Assembly (NCBI RefSeq): GCF_029525575.1
Contig: NZ_JAPDIA010000008.1
Coordinates: 744,001 to 808,000 of the forward strand
From: Cohnella rhizosphaerae
GTDB taxonomy: Bacteria > Bacillota > Bacilli > Paenibacillales > Paenibacillaceae
DNA length: 64,000 nucleotides
Direction of reading: 5' to 3'
The notes beneath the pieces are model-generated. The model was not told the origin of the DNA and searched no databases. It worked only from the letters and a program-made list of their open reading frames with translations. Position numbers and translations under genes: made by a program. Position 1 is the stretch's first letter. Every line of letters starts with the position of its first letter. Below, piece after piece: positions 18,153-26,800 of this stretch.

Positions 18153-18885
18153 TTGGAAACGGCGCTGCTCGGCAGCTTTATCTCCGCGATGGCGACGGTG
18201 CTCGGCGCCGTCCCGATCCTGTTCATCAAGAGGCTGTCGGAAAAGTGGAAGGACATGCTGGTCGCTTTTACGGCCGGCATCATGGTATCGGCGTCCATGT
18301 TCGGGCTGATCCCGCAATCGCTGAATGAATCGGGACTCGTCTTGCTTACCTTGGGACTGCTCATCGGCATCGTTTCGCTCGACTTGATCGAAAAAAACAT
18401 TCCGCACGTGGACGTCGAGAACGGCGCGCGCGTGCGCGGGTTCGACAACAAGGCCTTGTTAGTATTGGTAGCGCTTTTTTATACACAATATACCGGAAGG
18501 GCTGAGCACGGGCTTCAGCTATGCCAGCGCGAGCGAGGGGCTCGGCACGATGGTAGCCGTCGCGATCGGCGCGCAAAATATGCCGGAGGGGCTCGTACTG
18601 GCTGTGTTTCTGCTCAGATCCAATGTCGGCAAGCTCAAGCTGCTGTCGCTCGTGACGCTCACAGGCTTGATGGAGGTCGTCTCGGCGGTCATCGGCTACT
18701 TCACGGCCAGCTACGTCGATTCATTGATCGGCATCGGTCTTGCCTTCGCCGCCGGCGCCATGCTGTTCATCGCTTACAAGGAGCTGATCCCCGAAAGTCA
18801 CGGGCACGGCTACGAACGCCCATCGACTTATTCGTTTATCATCGGTCTGATCATTATGATCTACATCGCGCATTGGTTCGGTTAG
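18153..18885 (+). CDS. ZIP-family metal transporter (frameshifted)
   Basis: A ZIP (ZupT-like) divalent metal permease of about 243 residues. The start is TTG 18153, behind AAAGGAG. Helices are visible from GSFISAMATVLGAVPILFIK to FIIGLIIMIYIAHWFG. The metal-site motif HNIPEG in helix 4 appears only after removing one T from the T6 run at about 18476-18481. The second motif IGAQNMPEGLVLAVFLLR (helix 5, with Asn in the place of the usual His) and the terminal FIAYKELIPESHGHG are intact. It probably imports Zn2+ or Mn2+/Fe2+. A 160-bp gap upstream after the corC terminator shows no clear promoter. Confidence 0.9.
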
Positions 18886-18900
18886 AATGGGGGGAGTCGG

Positions 18901-19435
18901 ATGGCCTTCGAATGGCCGGGCTACGATCCGCCGGGTTTCGGCGATACGCAGTCGCTTTTGGCGGACGCGGGAATCGACTTGGAGGGGCTGCGCGGCGCTC
19001 GCATTTGCAACGTCTTTTCGGCATGGGACATCGGTGCCGAACGTTGGTGCGCGTCTTCGCCGATCGTATTCGAGCTGGATGACGTTAGGCTTGAAATCGG
19101 GTTCGCAAGCGGTCGCTTGATCCGGTTGTCGCTCGACCGGATTCAGATGAACGCACCGATTGCCAAAGACGTGCAGGCTCGCGGCGGGGAACGCCGTCTT
19201 GCTTACGAATGGCGGACGGACCGCTGCGAACTGGCGCCCTACGTCGGCCGGTTCATCCTCGGTGCCGACTTTCTGGAGAAGAACGAGGGCTGGGGAGGAA
19301 TCGTCGGCGTTTGTCTGCGGACGGACGGGGGGAGCGCTCGAGCTCGTCAATGTTGCGCCTGCTGACGGCGTCGCGGTCGGAATTAATCCGCAGGGGCACG
19401 ACAAGACCGGCTTGAAGCGCATTATCGCGATTTGA
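18901..19435 (+). CDS. Hypothetical protein (frameshifted)
   Basis: A soluble protein of about 177 residues, starting 15 bp after the ZIP gene with GGGGGAG before the ATG. Segments such as CASSPIVFELDDVRLEIGF, LSLDRIQMNAPIAKD and GWGGIVGVCLRTDGG suggest a mostly beta fold, but I recognise no family. A G6 run at about 19326-19331 has an extra base; removing it joins LRTDGG to ALELVNVAPADGVAVGINPQ. It is probably co-transcribed with the ZIP gene. Confidence 0.6.
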
Positions 19436-19563
19436 ATGAACGATAGGATCGTCTTGACGGATTCGCACGAATATCGCAGGTTTCCGGCCGGAGCGCGCCC
19501 GCGTTTCGGTTGTTTTCGCTGCAGGCGAACCGCGTTAATCGAAGCCTCGACGGTGCGCGATTG

Positions 19564-19572
19564 TGGTATAAT
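19564..19572 (+). promoter_or_regulatory. Extended -10 promoter of helicase gene
   Basis: TGGTATAAT at 19564-19572 is a consensus -10 with the TG extension. The -35 region is poor, as is typical of extended -10 promoters. It is 57 bp before the TTG start of the helicase. Confidence 0.6.
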
Positions 19573-19628
19573 GAGTGCTTCGGCATTTTCGTCAGACCTA
19601 TACGAGACAAGGTTGGAGGCAATAAAGC

Positions 19629-21600
19629 TTGAGCAAGCGTTATCCATTCGAGGTCGTAAGCGGCAAACCTTTCATCGAGCAAGTCGGGGAATGGGTCGCG
19701 GACGTTTTTTACGATATTTTGCCCGAAGCGGGATTCGAGGTTCGGGACGAGCAAATCTTCATGGCTTACCAGGTCGAACGGGCCTATGCGGATAAAAAAA
19801 ACGATATTCGCCGAGGCGGGCGTCGGCACGGGCAAGACGCTCGTTTATTTGCTGTACGCCGTCTGCTATGCGCGGTACACCGGCAAGCCCGCGATCGTCG
19901 CCTGCGCGGACGAGTCGCTGATCGAGCAGTTGGCCAAGCCGGAGGGAGACCTCGCGAAGCTGGCGAAGCATCTGGATCTGACGGTCGACGCCAGACTGGG
20001 CAAGTCGCAGGACCGGTATTTGTGCCTGCAAAAGCTGGACGACGCGCGGCTCGGTTATGCGGATACCGAACTCTACAAAGACATCTACGAGAGCCTGCCG
20101 CCGTTCGTAGGCAAAGCAGAAGCGCTTCAATCGTTTCACGCATACGGCGACCGCAAGGAATATCCGGATCTGGACGACGTCCAGTGGGGGCGCATCGGCT
20201 GGGACAGCTTCCGCGACTGTTTCGTGTGCGACAAGCGCCATCGCTGCGGCATGACGCTGTCGAGAGAGCATTACCGCAAGGCGGCGGACATCGTCATTTG
20301 CTCGCACGATTTTTACATGGAGCACGTGTGGACTTACGACAGCCGCAAGCGCGAAGGCCAGCTGCCGCTCTTGCCCGAGCACAGCTCGGTCGTCTTCGAC
20401 GAGGGCCATCTGCTAGAGGCCGCCGCGCAGAAGGCGCTCACCTACAGGCTGAAGCATGCCGCATTCGAGGAGCTGGTCACACGGCTGCTTAAAAACGATA
20501 TACGCGAGTCGCTCGCGGTGCAAATCGACCTGGCGATCGAACGGAGCGAGCTGTTGTTCGAGGCGCTGGCGGCGCGCAGCGCGAAGGTCGCGGGCTCCGA
20601 CCGGATGGAGATCAAAGCAGACCCGACGCTGCTCAGGTCGGTCGCGGAGCTCGACGCCGTTCTGGAGCGCATCGAAGAAAATCTCGTGTTCGAGAGCGAG
20701 CTGTTCAACCTCGACGGCTACCAGCTGCGGATCGTCGAGGAGCATCTCGAGATGATGCGGACCGCGCTCGGACTGTTCGCGGCGCCGAAGCCGCCCATAT
20801 GCTGGACGGTCGACGGGTTGTCGGGACTAACGCTCGTCATTATGCCTCGAACGGTGCGCGAGGTGCTCGGAGAGCGGGTGTTCGCAAAACCGATGCCGAT
20901 CGTATTTTCTTCGGCGACGCTTTCTTCCGATGGAACGTTCGATTACCTCGCGCATAGTCTGGGCGTGCCGAACTATTTGTCGTTCAGCGTTCCTTCGCCT
21001 TACGATTATCCTGACCGGATGAAGGTCACGGTCCCGCGACCGAATGCTTCTATTAAGGAAGACGATCGGTTACGGACGGCATGGAAGGCGGAAGCGGCGC
21101 TCGCGGCAATCCGCAGGTCGGATGGGGGGAGCGCTGATGCTCTTTCCGTCCAGGGAAACGTTGGCGGCGTTTAAGGCGGCGTACGATGGGATGGAAAAAA
21201 AAGCCCGACCGCCGGTTCCTGTTCGAAGGGGATCGGGAGATTACGGTGCTGATCTCGGAATTCCAACGGGATTTGAGCAGCGTCTTGTGCGCGGTCACGC
21301 TATGGGAAGGACTCGACGTCCCGGGAGCGTCGCTCTCGGCCGCGATCATGTGGGCGCTGCCGTATCCGCCGAACGATCCGGTGTTCGACGCCAAGCGCAG
21401 GGAGGCGGACGATCCCTACAAGGAAGTGGATCTGCCGTACATGCTGCTCAGATTCAGACAGGGGATCGGGCGTCTGATCCGAACGCGCGAGGATCGCGGG
21501 GGAGATCGTCGTGCTGGAGGCTGCGCTCGAAGGCGACGAAGCGCTCGCATCAAGGCTTCGCGCGGCCCTTCCCGAAGGCGTGGCGCTCACGTTCGAATAA
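19629..21600 (+). CDS. DinG/XPD-like ATP-dependent DNA helicase (multiple frameshifts)
   Basis: A superfamily-2 helicase of about 655 residues. The TTG start at 19629 follows GGAGG by nine bases. Walker A is AEAGVGTGKT and the motif II box is DEGH (VVFDEGHLLEAA). The late motifs are IVFSSATLSS and LLRFRQGIGRLIRT. Cysteines in RYLCLQ, CFVCDKRHRC and IVICSHDF occupy the region where XPD/DinG proteins hold a 4Fe-4S cluster. Frame breaks occur near 19795-19802 (A8), 21123-21128 (G6), 21195-21201 (A7) and 21499-21503 (G5). Dropping a base at each gives continuous family sequence ending VALTFE at TAA 21598-21600. The role is probably DNA repair or replication-fork processing. Confidence 0.87.
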
Positions 21601-21636
21601 CGCGTTCGGCACGCCGGACAGCACATAAGCCATGCC

Positions 21637-21667
21637 AAAGCGGCCTTTAACAGGGCTGCTTTTTTTT
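21637..21667 (+). terminator. Terminator of the helicase gene
   Basis: AAAGCGGCC at 21637-21645 pairs with GGCTGCTTT at 21654-21662 (one G-T pair), followed by T8 at 21660-21667. Confidence 0.75.
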
Positions 21668-21765
21668 ATCTTTAAGACGACGAATGGCCGGAAAGCGAAC
21701 GGAGGGCGCAAATACGACCCGGCAGATAGCGTGAAAGTCAGGGCAGGCTATGCGTACCGGGCTTT

Positions 21766-21943
21766 GGACCCAGGAGGCGTTATATCTGTAAAAACAAATC
21801 AAAACACGATCGTTATGGACCGTAGAGACGTTATGAACCCTGATCGACGCTAAAAAAAGACTGGCAATGACCGGATTACGGCATCTGGGTCCGAGAGCGG
21901 GCTGCGAATGGCGATTTGAGCCATAATAAGGGCTCCTGTGTCC
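21766..21943. repeat. 51-bp-period intergenic repeat, locus A (inverted pair)
   Basis: On the plus strand GGACCCAGGAGGCGTTATA starts at 21766 and a degenerate copy GGACCGTAGAGACGTTATG starts exactly 51 bases later at 21817. On the minus strand GGACACAGGAGCCCTTATTA starts at 21943 and GGACCCAGATGCCGTAATC starts at 21892, again exactly 51 bases apart. The two halves therefore face each other and their outer ends are mutually complementary. No convincing gene lies in 21601-22162 otherwise. Confidence 0.65.
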
Positions 21944-22162
21944 AATGGTTTTCCATAAGACGACGTTAAATAAGTTATGTAAACTAGATACACTGCGATT
22001 TACCCGTACTTGTGCGTCCGCCACCTTAAAAAAAACGTATAAAAAAGCCAAACCTCGAGCGTTTCGGACAGAAGCGTCGTGGGTATATAAGCGTGACAGC
22101 TGTGCGATGAATCCGCCATAAGATTTTGTTCGACAATCTATCGAAATTCAAGGAGGAGCGGA

Positions 22163-23818
22163 ATGGAAGACGCCGCCCATATCTTGCTAGTAGACGATCG
22201 TCCGGAAAACCTGATGGCCATCGAAGCCATATTGGCCGGAGAGCCTTACCTGTGCGTAAGAGCGTATTCGGGGATCGAGGCGCTGCGCTGTCTGCTCGAA
22301 AAAGAGTTTGCCGTCATCGTCATGGATATACATATGCCCGATATGGACGGGCTGGAGACGGCGGCCATGATCAGGGCCCGGGAGAAATCGCGCGTCGTGC
22401 CGATCATTTTCGTTTCGCAAGACGCGCACGAAGGCCAATACGATTTCGACGGACATGCCGGCGGCGCCATCGATTATTTGACGAGACCGCTGGCGCCGCA
22501 TATTTTCAGGTCGAAGATCGCGGGCTACGTCAGCATGTACGAAACGACAAAAGCGCTGCAGAGACAGAGCGAGCTGCTGCAGCAGCAGACGCGGCAGCTG
22601 GAGCGGACGAACCAGGCGCTCGTGCAGGCGAAAGAAACGGCCGAGATCGCCCTTCGCGTCAAATCGGAATTTCTCGCCGTCATGAGCCATGAGATCCGGA
22701 CGCCGCTGAACGGCATCATCGGCATGTCGGACCTGCTGCTCTCTTCGGATTTGCCGGAGGAATACGCCAGCATGGTCGGCATCATACATACGAGCGGCAA
22801 CGTGCTATTGTCCGTTATCAATCACATCCTCGACTTTTCGAAGATCGAGTCAGGCAAAATGGAGCTGGAGGAAGAGCCGTTCGACCTCAGGATGTGCCTG
22901 CTCGAGACGATCGATCTGTTCACTGCCGCTTCGCGCGAGCGGCATTTGGAGCTGATCGTCGTGCTGGATCCCGATCTGCCGACGATACTGACAGGCGACA
23001 AGAACAGATTAAGACAGGTGCTGATCAACATCGTGGGCAACGCCGTAAAGTTCACGAAGAGAGGCGGCGTCTACATATTCGTCAAGCAATTGTCGGAAGC
23101 AGACGGCATGCTGATCGTCGAATTCACCATCCTCGATACGGGCATCGGCATTCCAGCGGACAAGATCGGTCAACTGTTCCATCCGTTCGCCCAGCTCGAC
23201 ACGTCGATGAACCGCAAGTTCGACGGCACCGGACTCGGGCTATCGATCAGCAAATCGCTCGTGGAGCTCATGGGCGGGGAGATCCGCATCGAAGATACGC
23301 GGGAACCGGGCGCGATGTTCGTATTCACCGTAAAAGCAGGCAGGGTGCCCGGGGACGCTTCGGAGCCGATGCGTCCGGAAGCGCTGGCTGTCTTGCCCGA
23401 ACGGCATTACGAGGGAGGCGGGGGCATACCCGAAGGCCTGCGCGTGCTCGTCGGCGAGTCTTGTCCCATCTACCGCTCCTTGCTGGTACATATGCTGGAC
23501 ATGCTCGGCATCGGCGCGACGGTCGCCGCGGACGCGGAAGCGCTGCGCGAGGCGCTGTGCGTCGGCGAGTACGACGTCGTATTCGCCGACGAGGAGCTGC
23601 TGGCGACGGTCGCGGCGCCCGGAGGCGCGGATCGAAAAGGGCGAACGAACCGCGTTCCGAGGGAACCGCCTTACATCGTCGCCTTATGCGCAAAATACGA
23701 AGAAACGCCGGCGCGCGCCGGCGAGGCGGAAGAAGCCGACGATATTCGCGATTATATACAAAGACCGATTTCCCTTGAGCGACTCAAACGATTGATCGGC
23801 AACCTTCAAATCAGATAA
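22163..23818 (+). CDS. Hybrid histidine kinase: REC-HisKA-HATPase-REC-like
   Basis: A soluble 551-residue kinase with AAGGAGGAG before the ATG. A receiver domain (about 1-120) has its phospho-acceptor Asp55 in VIVMDIHMPDMDG. A coiled-coil linker rich in Gln (about 125-160) follows. HisKA has His176 in VMSHEIRTPLNGIIG. The HATPase_c domain (about 285-400) shows N (NIVGNAVKFT), G1 (DTGIGIP) and G2 (GTGLGLSIS) boxes. The C-terminal 110 residues look like a second, divergent receiver (VFADEELL, then DYIQRPISLERL). With no membrane helix it probably takes input through the N-terminal receiver. It lies 31 bp upstream of the HAMP-array kinase, probably in one operon. Confidence 0.92.
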   Translation: MEDAAHILLVDDRPENLMAIEAILAGEPYLCVRAYSGIEALRCLLEKEFAVIVMDIHMPDMDGLETAAMIRAREKSRVVPIIFVSQDAHEGQYDFDGHAGGAIDYLTRPLAPHIFRSKIAGYVSMYETTKALQRQSELLQQQTRQLERTNQALVQAKETAEIALRVKSEFLAVMSHEIRTPLNGIIGMSDLLLSSDLPEEYASMVGIIHTSGNVLLSVINHILDFSKIESGKMELEEEPFDLRMCLLETIDLFTAASRERHLELIVVLDPDLPTILTGDKNRLRQVLINIVGNAVKFTKRGGVYIFVKQLSEADGMLIVEFTILDTGIGIPADKIGQLFHPFAQLDTSMNRKFDGTGLGLSISKSLVELMGGEIRIEDTREPGAMFVFTVKAGRVPGDASEPMRPEALAVLPERHYEGGGGIPEGLRVLVGESCPIYRSLLVHMLDMLGIGATVAADAEALREALCVGEYDVVFADEELLATVAAPGGADRKGRTNRVPREPPYIVALCAKYEETPARAGEAEEADDIRDYIQRPISLERLKRLIGNLQIR

Positions 23819-23849
23819 TTATTTAGGCTTCATGGGGGGATGAGGAGAC

Positions 23850-26800
23850 ATGACGGATAAGGATATGGATCGGCTGTCGGGGGAGAACCCGCCGGACAGC
23901 GGAGAACTGCTGAACGCGCTGATGGCTTTGAAAAAAGGAAACTTCGCCTATCGCATGCCTTACCATTATACGGGCGTAGCCGGCAAGGTCGCGGATACGT
24001 TCAACGAGATCATGGATATTCAAGAATCCATGGTTCACGAGATTCAGCAGCTCGCTCGCGTCGTCGGCAAGGAGGGCAATCTGTCGCGCAGATTCGCGCT
24101 GCAGCACAAAGGGGGAGCATGGGATCAGACGGTCGAATCGCTGAACGGCCTGATCGACGATCTCACCCAGCCGACCAGCGCGATGGTTCGGGTCATTAAC
24201 GCGGTCGCGCAGGGCGATCTGTCGCAGAAGGTCGAACTCGAATTGGAAGGGAGGCCGCTGACGGGCGAGTTTCAACGAACGGCCGCCAATATCAATACGA
24301 TGGTCGATCAGCTGTCGATGTTTTCGTCCGAGGTCACGCGCGTGGCGCGCGAGGTCGGCACCGAGGGCAAGCTCGGCGGACAAGCGGACGTCAAGGGCGT
24401 ATCCGGTACCTGGAAGGATCTGACCGAGAGCGTCAACAACATGGCGAGCAATCTCACCGACCAGGTGCGCAACATCGCGGCCGTGACGACCGCGGTCGCC
24501 AAGGGCGACCTGTCCAAGCAGATTACGGTTAACGCCAAGGGCGAAATTTTGGAGCTGAAGAACACGATCAACACGATGGTCGATCAGCTGTCGATGTTTT
24601 CGTCCGAGGTTACGCGCGTGGCGCGCGAAGTCGGCACCGAAGGCAAGCTCGGCGGACAGGCCGACGTCAAAGGCGTATCCGGCACGTGGCGCGACTTGAC
24701 GGAGAGCGTCAACTACATGGCTTCGAATCTGACCAATCAGGTGCGCAACATCGCGGTCGTCACGACCGCCGTCGCGAACGGCGACCTGTCCAAGCAAATC
24801 ACGATGGACGTTCAAGGCGAGATTCTGGAGCTGAAGGTTACGATTAATACGATGGTCGGCCAGCTGTCGACGTTCGCGTCCGAAGTTACGCGGATGGCGC
24901 GCGAGGTCGGCACCGAGGGTATCCTCGGCGGTCAAGCGGAGGTCAGCGGCGTCGCCGGCACGTGGCGCGACTTGACCGAGAGCGTTAACTATATGGCTTC
25001 GAATTTGACGAACCAGGTTCGCAATATCGCCGAGGTGACGACGGCCGTCGCCAAAGGCGATCTGTCGAAGAAAATTACCGTCGACGCCAAGGGCGAGATT
25101 CTCGAGCTGAAAAGCACGATCAACACGATGGTCGATCAGCTCGGCAATTTCGCTTCCGAAGTTACGCGCGTCGCGCGCGAGGTATCGAATGACGGCATAC
25201 TCGGCGGCCAGGCGGACGTCAAGGACGTCTCCGGCACGTGGAAGGACCTGACCGACAGCGTTAATTTCATGGCCGGCACGCTCACCGACCAGGTACGGAA
25301 CATCGCCGAGGTGACGACGGCGGTCGCGAAGGGCGATCTGACCAAGCAGATCACCGTCAACGCCAAAGGCGAGATTCTCGAGCTTAAAAATACGATCAAC
25401 ACGATGGTCGACCAGTTGTCGACGTTCGCGTCCGAAGTTACGCGGGTCGCCCGCGAGGTCGGTACCGAAGGGATGCTGGGCGGACAAGCCCAAGTTAAAG
25501 GCGTGGCCGGCACGTGGCGCGACCTGACCGAATCGGTCAACGACATGGCCTCCAACTTGACCGATCAGGTGCGCAACATCGCCGTCGTCACGACGGCGGT
25601 CGCGAACGGCGATCTGTCCAAGAAGATCACGGCCGACGTTCAGGGCGAAATTCTCGAGCTTAAAAACACGATCAATACGATGGTCGACCAATTGTCGACG
25701 TTCGCCTCCGAGGTTACGCGCGTGGCGCGCGAGGTCGGCACCGACGGCAAGCTCGGCGGCCAGGCGCAGGTCAAGGGCGTCGGCGGCACCTGGAAGGATC
25801 TTACCGAGAGCGTCAACAACATGGCCCGCAATCTGACCGACCAGGTACGCAACATCGCGGACGTCACGACCGCCGTCGCGCGGGGCGATCTGTCCAAGAA
25901 GATCACGGTCGACGTCAAGGGCGAGATTCTCGAGCTGAAAAATACGATGAATACGATGGTGGACCAGCTCGGCAACTTTGCGTCCGAAGTCACGCGCGTC
26001 GCCCGCGAAGTGGGCACGGAAGGTAAGCTCGGCGTGCAGGCGGACGTCAAGGACGTCTCGGGCATGTGGAAGGACTTGACCGACACGGTCAACTATATGG
26101 CGAGCAATCTGACCATCCAGATGCGCAACATCGCGGGCGTCACGACGGCGGTCGCGAACGGGGACCTGTCCAAGAAGATCACCGTCGACGTCAAAGGCGA
26201 GCTGCTCGAGCTGAAAAATACGATCAATACGATGGTGGACCAGCTCAATTCGTTCGCGTCCGAGGTTACGCGGGTGGCGCGGGAGGTCGGCACGGACGGC
26301 AAGCTCGGCGGCCAGGCGCAGGTGCGCGGCGTCGGCGGCATCTGGAAAGATCTGACCGACAACGTTAATATCATGGCCGCCAACCTCACCGACCAGGTGC
26401 GCGGCATCGCCAAGGTCGTGACCGCGGTCGCGAACGGGAACCTGAAGCTGAAGCTGACCGTCGACGCGAAAGGCGAGATCGCGGAGCTGACCGATACGAT
26501 CAACAACATGACCGACACGCTGGCGATCTTCGCCGATCAGGTCACGACCGTGTCCCGGGAGGTCGGCGCCGAAGGGAAGCTGGGCGGCCAGGCAAGCGTG
26601 CCTGGCGCCGCCGGCACGTGGCGCGACCTGACCGACAACGTCAACTATATGGCGAGCACGCTAACGACGCAGGTTCGCGCGATCACCAACGTCGCCACCG
26701 CGGTGACGAACGGCGACTTGTCGCGGACGATCGACGTGGCGGCGGCGGGCGAAGTCGAGACGCTGAAGGACAACATCAACGAGATGATCCGCAATCTCAA

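Noticed and set aside
24170..26800. CRISPR-like or satellite interpretation of the tandem repeats
   Set aside because: The 276-bp units are in frame, protein-coding and match HAMP modules throughout.
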